Assembly (NCBI GenBank): GCA_947630585.1
Contig: CANRIE010000084.1
Coordinates: forward strand, 1 to 20,580
Source of the DNA: an uncultured Bacilli bacterium
Lineage (GTDB): Bacteria > Bacillota_I > Bacilli_A > RF39 > UBA660
Length of the DNA stretch: 20,580 nt
Direction: 5' to 3'
The notes below the pieces were generated by a model that searched no databases, was not told the origin of the DNA, and saw only the letters and a list, made by a program, of their open reading frames with translations. The position numbers and the translations under genes are program-made. This document shows, in pieces, positions 13,885 through 20,513 of the stretch. The stretch's first letter is position 1. Each line of letters starts with the position of its first letter.

Positions 13885-13923
13885 AAAAAGATTCTTAAGT
13901 TATAAAAAACTAAGAATCTTTTT
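13885..13923. terminator. Bidirectional terminator between LCP and the Rpn locus
   Basis: A 13-bp stem AAAAAGATTCTTA/TAAGAATCTTTTT (13885-13897 with 13911-13923) with T-runs on both strands serves the convergent LCP gene (+) and the minus-strand small gene ending at 13937. Confidence 0.85.
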
Positions 13924-13936
13924 AGATCAAAGCAAA

Positions 13937-14245
13937 TTATTTAAGACTTTTTTTATAATCATCAATAATCTTATTTACTTTTTTTATTGGTAAATTAACA
14001 TATTTGCAAATCTTTTCAATTAAAGCATTATCTTTATACATATTAATTACCATTTCTTTTTCTTTATTAGCTTCGCCAAGTTTCAAACCGCGTTCTTCAC
14101 CAAACTTTTCACCAAGTTTTTCCCCCTTTTCAAAATTCTCTTTAGCAAATTCTTGCTTACAAGTTTGAACAACAGATTCTCTTAATTTACGTAGTTCATC
14201 GTGATAATCATAATATAAGTCTATTGATGGATCTTCTATTAACAT
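13937..14245 (-). CDS. Stand-alone Rpn C-terminal-domain protein (102 aa), possible inhibitor
   Basis: The same length as the internal product of the upstream rpn gene and identical to it over residues 1-46 (MLIEDPSIDLYYDYHDEL...), then similar through the GEKxGExRG coiled-coil stretch and EKEMVIN. Residues 69-92 differ (YKDNALIEKICKYVNLP versus YKKGITLETISEICNSS), and the end (IIDDYKKSLK) matches again. In the first 46 codons I count six differences, all synonymous, so the copy is kept under protein-level selection or was recently converted. It has its own SD, TTGGAGGT, before ATG. It lacks the nuclease domain. Best guess: a duplicated intragenic antitoxin-type protein; a dead gene fragment is the alternative but fits poorly with the intact frame and RBS. 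Confidence 0.75.
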   Translation of the reverse strand: MLIEDPSIDLYYDYHDELRKLRESVVQTCKQEFAKENFEKGEKLGEKFGEERGLKLGEANKEKEMVINMYKDNALIEKICKYVNLPIKKVNKIIDDYKKSLK

Positions 14246-14276
14246 AGTATAACTACCTCCAATTAAATCATGTTAC

Positions 14277-14300
14277 CAACTATTTAATTAAAAATAGTTG
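14277..14300. repeat. Perfect hairpin between the two Rpn-locus genes
   Basis: CAACTATTT (14277-14285) pairs with AAATAGTTG (14292-14300), 9 bp with a 6-nt loop, in the 79-nt gap between the nuclease gene and the stand-alone small gene. No T-run follows on the minus strand, so it is more likely a processing or mRNA-stability element than a terminator. Confidence 0.6.
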
Positions 14301-14324
14301 ATAATGTTTTTAAATTTAAATAAA

Positions 14325-14633
14325 TTACTTAAGACTTTTCTTATAATCTTCAATAATCTTTTTAACCTTATTTAAAGAAGAATTACATATTTCTGAAATA
14401 GTTTCTAAAGTTATTCCCTTTTTATAAGAATTAATTACCATTTCTTTTTCTTTATTAGCTTCACCAAGCTTTAAACCACGTTTCTCGCCACGTCTTTCGC
14501 CAAGTTTTTCACCTTTTTCAAAATTCTCTTTGGCAAATTCTTGCTTACAAGTTTGAACAACAGATTCTCTTAATTTACGTAGTTCATCGTGATAATCGTA
14601 ATATAAATCTATTGATGGATCTTCTATTAACAT
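14325..14633 (-). CDS. Predicted internal small Rpn protein, RpnS-like (102 aa)
   Basis: An in-frame gene within the nuclease gene. ATG at 14633 is preceded by GGAGGTGAT (14641-14649), a nine-base exact complement of the 16S anti-SD, with 7 nt spacing. In the long protein those bases encode LEVI. The same ATG, with TTGGAGGT before it, opens the duplicated small gene at 14245, so the duplication boundary coincides with this translation unit. In E. coli, Rpn genes make a short C-terminal protein from such an internal start that inhibits the full-length nuclease (established for RpnA; extension to this locus is inference). Confidence 0.65.
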   Translation of the reverse strand: MLIEDPSIDLYYDYHDELRKLRESVVQTCKQEFAKENFEKGEKLGERRGEKRGLKLGEANKEKEMVINSYKKGITLETISEICNSSLNKVKKIIEDYKKSLK

Positions 14634-15368
14634 AGTATGTATCACCTCCAACATTTTCTTTTTAAGATAGCTACTAGTTTCTAATTCATTAATTAATTTT
14701 TCAATTTCTTTTATTTTTTTAGTAGCCATCATTGCACTTAGAATAAACAAATTATGTTCATTCGTACTTCTTCTTTGATACTTACCATTATACCACTCTC
14801 GGTAGCATTTAGCAACATTTATGCATCTAATTTTTAATTTTTCAGAGTATAAGTCAGTTGTATCTTCAGGATTAAGTAAATTATAATTAAACCTTTCCTT
14901 ATTATCTCTGCCAAAACTATTAAAGTTAACTAAAGTAGCAGGGGCACTTTTACTATAATTTTCTTTTTCCTTAATTCCGACAAAAGCCTTGCACAAATAA
15001 GCTAAGTTCTTATCTAACTTTTCATGGATTGTGGCACCAAGAATTCGTTTACTTCTTTTATTATCGTTTTCAGCATTTATTAAATCACTTTTTAAATAGT
15101 TGAATTCAATAATTAATTTTATAGTTTCATTTTCTGTTTCAACTAATAAAACTAAATCGCTTATAATTGTTTTTCCTTTAATTATTCGCTTAGGATGAGT
15201 AAGTGGTAAATAACTAATCTTACCAATTAATTCATCATAATGAATATCAAGAAGCGATGATACTAAAAGAGTTGTTATTTCAATGTTAGGGTAACCAAAG
15301 AAAATTTTTCCTGCTGTATCCATTATTAAAGGTACCATTTCACCTTTTTTTAATTTTCTTTTGCTCAT
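14325..15368 (-). CDS. Rpn family PD-(D/E)XK nuclease / putative transposase (347 aa)
   Basis: Member of the Rpn/PD-(D/E)XK nuclease-transposase family. The nuclease core is near residues 60-95: KTIISDLVLLVETENETIKLIIEFN, with D71 and E88 as likely metal ligands and Asn90 where other nucleases have Lys or Gln. The C-terminal third is helical with repeated KGEKLGExRGEKRG motifs and a helix-turn-helix-like end. The ATG at 15368 is chosen because GTGAT lies 3 nt before it, matching the AUCACC part of the anti-SD; the upstream TTG at 15404 lies at the predicted transcription start. Codon 246 is an internal ATG with a perfect GGAGGTGAT. Rpn proteins were first named for RecA-independent recombination and were later linked to phage defence. 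Transcribed convergently to the LCP gene. Confidence 0.85.
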   Translation of the reverse strand: MSKRKLKKGEMVPLIMDTAGKIFFGYPNIEITTLLVSSLLDIHYDELIGKISYLPLTHPKRIIKGKTIISDLVLLVETENETIKLIIEFNYLKSDLINAENDNKRSKRILGATIHEKLDKNLAYLCKAFVGIKEKENYSKSAPATLVNFNSFGRDNKERFNYNLLNPEDTTDLYSEKLKIRCINVAKCYREWYNGKYQRRSTNEHNLFILSAMMATKKIKEIEKLINELETSSYLKKKMLEVIHTMLIEDPSIDLYYDYHDELRKLRESVVQTCKQEFAKENFEKGEKLGERRGEKRGLKLGEANKEKEMVINSYKKGITLETISEICNSSLNKVKKIIEDYKKSLK

Positions 15369-15412
15369 AGTATCACATCCTTTCAAGTCACTATAATGAG
15401 CCAAACAAGACC

Positions 15413-15441
15413 ACTATAACATGATTTATAGAAAATGTTAA
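15413..15441 (-). promoter_or_regulatory. Promoter of the rpn gene
   Basis: Minus strand: TTAACA (15436-15441), 17-nt spacer, TATAGT (15413-15418) with TG one base before the -10. It lies about 45 nt before the chosen start and next to the repeated-motif cluster. Confidence 0.5.
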
Positions 15442-15446
15442 ATTTT

Positions 15447-15616
15447 GTAAATTGACAAATTGTAGGCAAAAAACGCTCAAATCGGTAAATTGTTTTAAAA
15501 AGAAGTCCCAATTTGGTAATTTGCCCCCTAAAAAGGGAGCTATTTTTGCGAATTGTGCCAATTTTTCTTCCAAAAATCCAAAAAAAATTTTTTTTCATTC
15601 CAATTTGCAAATTTGC
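15447..15616. repeat. Cluster of 16-bp operator-like repeats
   Basis: Copies of CAATTTGNNAATTTRC: minus strand at 15447-15462 and (degenerate) 15477-15492; plus strand at 15509-15524 and 15601-15616. A weaker relative lies at 15550-15563. Start-to-start distances are 30, 32 and 92 bp, close to multiples of three helical turns. An A8T8 tract (15580-15595) lies between the last two. The cluster fills the 358-bp gap between the divergent rpn and GT2-GtrA genes and may be a binding array for a regulator or recombinase. Confidence 0.5.
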
Positions 15617-15675
15617 TAAAATCCAGTATTTTAAATAAGAATAGTATCTCAAAAGCAATAATTGATAATAACTAT

Positions 15676-15703
15676 TTGCAAAAGTCTATTTTTAAGATAT
15701 AAT
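15676..15703 (+). promoter_or_regulatory. Promoter of the GT2-GtrA gene
   Basis: TTGCAA (15676-15681), 16-nt spacer, TATAAT (15698-15703). Transcription would start near 15710, which rules out translation starts before that point. Confidence 0.6.
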
Positions 15704-15727
15704 TATATTGAAAGGTTAGAAATTAAG

Positions 15728-16792
15728 ATGAATGATGTTGTAGTATTAATACCAGCTTATAACCCAAGTATAAAACTTTTAAAATTACTTGATGATTTAA
15801 CAAATGCAAGTTTTAATAAAATCTTGGTTGTAAATGATGGTAGTTGTCAAAATAAAAATATATTTAAAAAAATAAAAAAATATGAAAATGTAATATTACT
15901 TGAATATAATGAAAATCAAGGTAAAGGCTATGCTTTAAAATATGGAATAAATTATTACTTAGAAAATTTAAAAGATAAATCTAAAGGAATAGTAACAGTT
16001 GATGCTGATTTACAACATCAAGTTGATGATGTTATAAATATATCTTTAAAACTTATAGGTAATCCGGATAGTTTAATTTTAGGTTCTCGTAACTTCAAAG
16101 AAAAAGGAGTTCCCTTTTTAAGTCGCTTTGGAAATAAAGTAACCTCAATTTGCTTTAGCTTTTTATATGGTAAATCTCTAAAAGATACTCAAACCGGATT
16201 AAGAGGAATACCTAATCGTTATTTAAATTTAAGTTTAGAAGCCAGTGGCAAAAGATTTGAATATGAAATGAATTTATTAATTAAATTTGTTAAAGAAAAA
16301 ATAAATATTATTGAATATCCTATTACAACTATTTATTTTAAAAATGATTTAAATGAATCTCATTTTAAAAGAATAGGAGACTCACTTATTATTTACAAAA
16401 ACTTATTTAATGAATATATTAAATATGGATTGACATCTCTATTTGCAGCTATAATAGATTTAATTATATTTACTTTATTTGTAAATTCTTTTAATACATT
16501 AGATAATAATTTAACAATTATTTTAGGAACTATTATAGCAAGAATAGTATCTGGGTTTGTAAACTTTAATTTAACTAATTATTTAGTCTTTAAAAGTCAT
16601 GAAAAAAGTGAGAAGTTACTTGGTAAATTCTACTTACATAATATCTGTAATATGACGATATCAGCTATTTTAGTTATGTTATTTCATAATTTATTTCCAA
16701 TGTTTCATGAAACTTATTTCAAGATGGTTGTTGATATACTTATTTATTTTATTGGTTATAAAATACAAAAAAAATACATTTTTAAAGTCTAA
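15728..16792 (+). CDS. DPM-type GT2 glycosyltransferase fused to GtrA domain (354 aa)
   Basis: Residues 1-230 are a GT2 enzyme of the polyprenyl-phosphate sugar synthase type: VVVLIPAYNPS, VVNDGS (34-39), ENQGKGYALKYG (62-73), DxD at D92/D94 in VDADLQH, LGSRNFKEKGVPFLSRFGN, and DTQTGLRGI (153-161). Residues 230-354 are a four-helix GtrA membrane domain (IKYGLTSLFAAIIDLIIF..., VNFNLTNYLVFK). Such proteins make undecaprenyl-phosphate sugars and help move them outward for decoration of wall polymers. ATG 15728 is preferred: the predicted promoter lies between an upstream in-frame ATG (15662) and it, and MNDVVVLIPAY is the normal family start. The SD AAAGG is 12 nt away, so initiation may be modest. 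Confidence 0.92.
   Translation: MNDVVVLIPAYNPSIKLLKLLDDLTNASFNKILVVNDGSCQNKNIFKKIKKYENVILLEYNENQGKGYALKYGINYYLENLKDKSKGIVTVDADLQHQVDDVINISLKLIGNPDSLILGSRNFKEKGVPFLSRFGNKVTSICFSFLYGKSLKDTQTGLRGIPNRYLNLSLEASGKRFEYEMNLLIKFVKEKINIIEYPITTIYFKNDLNESHFKRIGDSLIIYKNLFNEYIKYGLTSLFAAIIDLIIFTLFVNSFNTLDNNLTIILGTIIARIVSGFVNFNLTNYLVFKSHEKSEKLLGKFYLHNICNMTISAILVMLFHNLFPMFHETYFKMVVDILIYFIGYKIQKKYIFKV
16734..16763 (+). promoter_or_regulatory. Possible sigma-F-type promoter for sigG
   Basis: GGTTATAAAA (16754-16763) matches nine of ten positions of the forespore GGnnAnAnTR -10, with ATATA (16734-16738) 15 nt upstream resembling the GYATA -35. It lies inside the end of the GT2-GtrA gene, 80 nt before the sigG start. 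sigG is sigma-F-dependent in Bacillus; the assignment here is tentative. Confidence 0.25.
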
Positions 16793-16799
16793 TGAATAA

Positions 16800-16846
16800 A
16801 AAATCTTCTTTTTATCAATATAGATATGAAAGGAGATTTTAATTTG
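16800..16846 (+). promoter_or_regulatory. Hairpin occluding the sigG ribosome-binding site
   Basis: AAAATCTTC (16800-16808) pairs with GGAGATTTT (16832-16840): 9 bp with one G-U. The 3' arm contains the GGAGA SD of sigG, and the UUG start is 3 nt beyond the stem. An RBS-occluding leader hairpin and a weak start codon are known to damp sigG translation in B. subtilis. Confidence 0.5.
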
Positions 16847-17617
16847 GCAAAACATAAAGTTGAAATAACTGGAGTAAATACAAATGAAATTGAAGTTTTA
16901 ACTAGTAGTGAAACAGAAGAATTATTTAAAAAATTAAAAGATGGGGATAAAAGTGCAAAAGAAAGACTTATAAATGGTAATTTAAAGTTAGTATTATCAA
17001 TTTTAAAAAAATATACAGGAAGATGTGATAATTTAGATGATTTATTCCAAGTTGGAGTAATAGGACTTACAAAAGCCATTGATAACTTTAATGTTGATTT
17101 AGGACTTAAGTTATCAACTTATGCAATTCCTATGATAAGTGGGGAGATTAGACGTTATTTAAGAGATAATAGTTTACTTAGAGTTAGCAGAAGTGTTAAA
17201 GATCTAGCCTATAAAGCAATTCAAAAAAGAGACGAACTTACAAATTCATTAGGTTATGTTCCAAGTTATGAAGTAATTGCTAAAGAATTAGGAGAATCAG
17301 AACTTGATGTTTTAACAAGTCTTGAAGCCTTATCAGATCCAATTAGTATCTTTGAACCAATTTATAATGATGGAGGAGATACAATTTACTTATACGAACA
17401 ATTAGAAGATAAAAGAGATGATGCTGATATAGAAACTAAATTAGCCTTAAAAAAGGCTATCAATGATTTATCAGAACGCGAAAAAAATATCTTAGATAAA
17501 CGTTATGTAATTGGAAAAACCCAAATGGAAATTGCAAGTGAACTTGGAATTAGTCAAGCCCAAGTATCAAGACTTGAAAAAAATGCTATTAAAACTTTAA
17601 AGAAAATATTAAAATAA
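16844..17617 (+). CDS. sigG: Sporulation sigma factor SigG (257 aa)
   Basis: Forespore-specific RNA polymerase sigma-G. The N-terminus from the TTG start, (M)AKHKVEITGVNTNEIEVL, aligns without gaps with B. subtilis SigG (MSRNKVEICGVDTSKLPVL). Region 2 is clear (NGNLKLVLSILKKY, NLDDLFQVGVIGLTKAIDNF, STYAIPMISGEIRRYLRDN), as are region 3 (DPISIFEPIYNDGGDTIYLYEQL) and region 4 (LSEREKNILDKRYVIGKTQMEIASELGISQAQVSRLEK). The length is near the usual 260. The TTG at 16844 is chosen over ATG 16826 because AAAGGAGA lies between them at good spacing and because of the family N-terminus. It is not next to sigE/spoIIGA as in Bacillus; here it follows a glycosyltransferase gene. Confidence 0.93.
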   Translation: MAKHKVEITGVNTNEIEVLTSSETEELFKKLKDGDKSAKERLINGNLKLVLSILKKYTGRCDNLDDLFQVGVIGLTKAIDNFNVDLGLKLSTYAIPMISGEIRRYLRDNSLLRVSRSVKDLAYKAIQKRDELTNSLGYVPSYEVIAKELGESELDVLTSLEALSDPISIFEPIYNDGGDTIYLYEQLEDKRDDADIETKLALKKAINDLSEREKNILDKRYVIGKTQMEIASELGISQAQVSRLEKNAIKTLKKILK

Positions 17618-17667
17618 ACTCGCGAATTAAATTTAAAATTTAGTTAATAATACTAATGGTGATTAAT

Positions 17668-18186
17668 ATGTTATATATAAATTTAGTATTTATATATTCA
17701 ATCTTTGGCTTTTTAATGGAAAGTACAATTTATAAAATATCTAATTCTAATCTAAAAAGTGGTATTTTTTATGGCCCTTATACATTTGTTTATGGCTTTG
17801 GAGTTTTAGCATCAATTATTATATATGAATTTTTAGAAAAAAAAGAATTTCAGAAAAATAAAATTTTAAAAGTTATTATTTATTATATTATATTTACAGT
17901 AGTTTTATCTTTAATAGAGTTAGTAGGTGGAAATATTCTTCATCTAGTTTTTAATGTTGATTTATGGAATTATTCAAGTCATTTTGATAGTATTGGCAAA
18001 TATATCTGTGTTACTAATTGCTTTATTTGGGGTGCTTTAGGAACTTTTAATATTTATTTTATTTATCCTAAGTTAAAAAAATTATTTAAGAAATTACCTA
18101 AATACTATACTTATATCTTATTAGTTTTATTTATGATAGATTTTATTTTAACAATGATAAATAAATGCGTTTTATTCTTGAATTAA
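17668..18186 (+). CDS. CmpB-like (ABC_trans_CmpB family) membrane protein (172 aa)
   Basis: Small polytopic membrane protein of the family annotated as putative ABC transporter permease CmpB (PF06541-like). Signature blocks: FIYSIFGFLMESTIYKI, SGIFYGPYTFVYGFGVL, LSLIELVGGNILHLVFNVDLWNYSS, and CFIWGALGTFNIYFIYPKLK. About five hydrophobic segments. No ATP-binding partner is encoded nearby, and the transport role of this family has not been shown to my knowledge. ATG 17668 is preferred over 17656 because GGTGAT lies 4 nt before it, pairing with the AUCACC part of the anti-SD. A terminator follows the stop. Confidence 0.8.
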   Translation: MLYINLVFIYSIFGFLMESTIYKISNSNLKSGIFYGPYTFVYGFGVLASIIIYEFLEKKEFQKNKILKVIIYYIIFTVVLSLIELVGGNILHLVFNVDLWNYSSHFDSIGKYICVTNCFIWGALGTFNIYFIYPKLKKLFKKLPKYYTYILLVLFMIDFILTMINKCVLFLN

Positions 18187-18208
18187 AACAATTTATAAAA
18201 AAATTTAG

Positions 18209-18247
18209 AGCAAGTAAGTTTACTTGTTTTTTTAATATCTACTTGCT
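18209..18247 (+). terminator. Terminator after the CmpB-like gene, with an alternative stem
   Basis: CAAGTA (18211-18216), loop AGTT, TACTTG (18221-18226), then seven T. AGCAAGTA (18209-18216) can also pair with TACTTGCT (18240-18247), an overlapping alternative fold. Confidence 0.65.
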
Positions 18248-18271
18248 TTAAAATTAAAAATATGATACAAC
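18243..18271 (+). promoter_or_regulatory. Candidate promoter of the 411-aa gene
   Basis: TTGCTT (18243-18248), 17-nt spacer, TACAAC (18266-18271) with TG one base before it. The last base of the -10 is non-consensus, so confidence is low. It is followed by a possible five-codon leader ORF (18281-18298). Confidence 0.3.
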
Positions 18272-18310
18272 TAATATGGAATGAAGGAATTTAAATAAAG
18301 AAGGAGGAAC

Positions 18311-19546
18311 ATGTTATTAGAAAAAATTAAAGAAATAATTACAAATTTAAAAAGTAATAAAATTCAAGAAGGAGACTTAGTCTGGGCTCATAGATATCAA
18401 AGTGAAGTAGAAAAAGAAACTATTAATGAACATCATCAAGAAGGACCTTATGTTATTATTTATAAAACTTGGTTTAAAACTTATGCTCTTTATTGTACTA
18501 GTAGTTTTAAAAATTTTCATTATCAAAATGCTTATTTAGAAATAGATGGTCAAAAGTATAACTTAGATAAAACTACTTATGCCTTACCTTACTATATAAA
18601 AGTAATTAAGAAAAGCCAAATAATAAAAAAACTTAATAAACTTAAAGTAGAAGATTTAAATTATTTAAAAAAGTTAGTTTATATAGCATTAAAAAATAAT
18701 AAAAAACCCTTAATAAAAAGAAAGAAAATTAAATTTATAATTCAAAAGGGAGATATTATTTATTATCAAGATAAATATTATTATATTTATTTTAAAGATG
18801 ATTACTATTACTATTTAAATAAAGTATTTAAAGTATCTGATATGAAAGATAAAAGAACTATTAAAGTTGGAACTTATAAATATACTTTTGATTTTAATGC
18901 TGATATTAAAATACCTATTAAAAGTAAAATTAATTTAGTTAATACTATTAATACTAAAAAACAAACTTTATTTGATATTTATAAAAGTGAATATTTACAT
19001 GAAAAAGAAGAAGGAATTACTGCTAATCGTGGAAGTTTACTAAAATACTGTAATCGTTATTACTTTATTTATGGAGAATATCAAGGTAATTATGCAACTT
19101 ATAAAGTTTATTTAACTAAAAGTGAAAAAGAGATTGTATCAGAAATTAAAATAGCTAATAAAACTTATTATACAAAATTTGAAGAAGCATTTATTTCTAA
19201 AAAAAATAAATTAGAAGTTTTGAATATCGCAAGTGATGCGGAAATCGACATGATTAGAAGTAGAAAAAAAGAAATGAAAGATAAAGTAGTTAAAACTAAA
19301 AATAAACAGATATATACATCAATTATTAGAGGAGTTGTTATTGCCTCAATTGATAGTGATTTAAAATATATTGTTTTTAAAAGAAGCAATAATACCCTTT
19401 ACTGTGTTGATTATTATAATCGTGAGCAAAAAGTAATAATTGAAATCACTAATGATTTTCCTTATATTATGGTTGAGAGATTAGCAAAATTAGAACTAGA
19501 GAATTTAATGATTAATATGAAAAGATTAGGTTTTATAAATAATTAA
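18311..19546 (+). CDS. Unrecognised protein with repeated beta-rich modules (411 aa)
   Basis: I do not recognise this protein. It is basic and very Tyr/Lys/Ile-rich, without a signal peptide or membrane segment, so probably cytoplasmic. Four modules of similar plan are visible: about 19-125 (QEGDLVWAHRY, GPYVIIYK, YALYCTSS), 146-215 (KGDIIYYQDKYYYIYFKDD), 239-312 (RGSLLKYCNRYYFIYGEYQ) and 339-400 (RGVVIASIDSDLKYIVFK, NTLYCVDYY). Each has a Gly-led strand, a Tyr-rich strand and a charged helix after it. GDLVWA...GPYVII vaguely recalls MazF/PemK or other SH3-like barrels, but no catalytic residues can be assigned. SD AAGGAGG is only 3 nt before ATG. It has its own weak promoter between terminated neighbours. 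Confidence 0.8.
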   Translation: MLLEKIKEIITNLKSNKIQEGDLVWAHRYQSEVEKETINEHHQEGPYVIIYKTWFKTYALYCTSSFKNFHYQNAYLEIDGQKYNLDKTTYALPYYIKVIKKSQIIKKLNKLKVEDLNYLKKLVYIALKNNKKPLIKRKKIKFIIQKGDIIYYQDKYYYIYFKDDYYYYLNKVFKVSDMKDKRTIKVGTYKYTFDFNADIKIPIKSKINLVNTINTKKQTLFDIYKSEYLHEKEEGITANRGSLLKYCNRYYFIYGEYQGNYATYKVYLTKSEKEIVSEIKIANKTYYTKFEEAFISKKNKLEVLNIASDAEIDMIRSRKKEMKDKVVKTKNKQIYTSIIRGVVIASIDSDLKYIVFKRSNNTLYCVDYYNREQKVIIEITNDFPYIMVERLAKLELENLMINMKRLGFINN

Positions 19547-19590
19547 GGATTAGAAAATAAAAAAATACTCATACTAATAATGGTGATAGT

Positions 19591-20376
19591 ATGAAAGTAT
19601 TAATAACAGGAGCAGCAAGCAATATTGGGTTTAGTACGGCAATTTCACTTGCTAAACTTGATAATTATGTTTATTTAACGGTTCATCATGAATATGAAAT
19701 TGAAAAAGTTTTAGAAAAAGTAAAAGAATTAAAGTTAGAAAACAATATTGAATGTTTTAAATTAGATATAACTTTAGAAAGTGATAGAAAAAAGATAAGA
19801 GACTTAGATATTGATTGTTTAGTTAATAATGCAGCAATCGGGATAGGTGGCTCAATGGTTGAAATTCCAATTGATTTAATGAAAGAAAATTTTGAAGTGA
19901 ATGTCTTTTCAACTTTAAGATTAACTCAAATTTATCTTGCTCATTTAATTGCCGAAGGGAAAAGTGGAAAAGTCGTTTTTATGTCTTCAATTGCTGGTAT
20001 TATTCCAATTAGTTTTTTAGGAAGTTACTGTGCAACTAAAGCATCTTTAATCATGATAGCAACTAATTTAAGAAAAGAAGTAAGACTTTTAAATAAAGAT
20101 ATCAAAGTTAAATTAATTGAACCCGGAATTTATAATACAGGTTTTAATGATATTATGATTGAAAACAAATTAGAAAGAAAGAATACCTATTTTAATGATT
20201 TAGAAAGTATTACTTTAAAACAAAAGAAATTATTTGAGTTAATTGGTCATGATAACTTAGAAAGTATAACGAGAAAAATAGTTGAAGCGGTTTTAGATGA
20301 TTCTAATAAATTGTTATATCGAGCTCCTTTATCTCAAGTTATAATGACTAAACTTTATATGTTATTGTTTAAATAA
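19591..20376 (+). CDS. SDR family NAD(P)-dependent oxidoreductase (261 aa)
   Basis: Classical short-chain dehydrogenase/reductase with a Rossmann fold. TGAASNIG (6-13) is the TGxxxGxG-type cofactor loop, with Asn where the second Gly usually lies. LDIT (58-61) contains the adenine-ring Asp, NNAA is at 79-82, N104 is in the active-site helix, the catalytic Ser is in MSSIAG (131-136), and Y146/K150 are in SYCATKAS. EPGIYNTGF (177-185) follows strand 6. The substrate is unknown and the neighbours give no pathway. The C-terminus (LLYRAPLSQVIMTKLYMLLFK) is longer and more hydrophobic than the core fold needs and may touch the membrane. The start is preceded by GGTGAT at 3 nt. A strong terminator overlaps the stop. 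Confidence 0.92.
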   Translation: MKVLITGAASNIGFSTAISLAKLDNYVYLTVHHEYEIEKVLEKVKELKLENNIECFKLDITLESDRKKIRDLDIDCLVNNAAIGIGGSMVEIPIDLMKENFEVNVFSTLRLTQIYLAHLIAEGKSGKVVFMSSIAGIIPISFLGSYCATKASLIMIATNLRKEVRLLNKDIKVKLIEPGIYNTGFNDIMIENKLERKNTYFNDLESITLKQKKLFELIGHDNLESITRKIVEAVLDDSNKLLYRAPLSQVIMTKLYMLLFK

Positions 20377-20412
20377 AAAGGATTAACTTTTATTAATGAA
20401 GTTATCCTTTTT
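20375..20412 (+). terminator. Terminator of the SDR gene
   Basis: AAAAAGGATTAACTT (20375-20389) pairs with AAGTTATCCTTTTT (20399-20412) with one bulged T. The 3' arm ends in five T. Confidence 0.85.
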
Positions 20413-20431
20413 GAATAAAATAAATTTTGAT

Positions 20432-20451
20432 TGATGAAATCTCTTTCATCA
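20432..20451. repeat. Perfect 8-bp hairpin
   Basis: TGATGAAA (20432-20439), loop TCTC, TTTCATCA (20444-20451). It lies between the SDR terminator and a possible minus-strand gene end. It could be that gene's terminator, but the T-run beyond it is poor. Confidence 0.55.
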
Positions 20452-20513
20452 CTTAAATATTAACATAGTTTACTATCTTTGACAAGAACTATCTAAAATT
20501 TTTCAGGATAAAT

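Noticed and set aside
13937..14245. Calling the small Rpn copy a pseudogene
   Set aside because: The frame is intact, it has its own SD and start, and the differences from its paralogue in the conserved part are all synonymous.
15383..15658. Minus-strand frames in the rpn upstream region
   Set aside because: They overlap the rpn promoter and the repeat cluster; the composition is Phe-rich translation of A/T tracts, with no SD.
16789..17079. Minus-strand frame opposite sigG
   Set aside because: Antisense to the well-conserved region 2 of SigG.
18281..18298. Five-codon leader ORF before the 411-aa gene
   Set aside because: SD is weak and such short frames are frequent by chance; mentioned only in the promoter entry.
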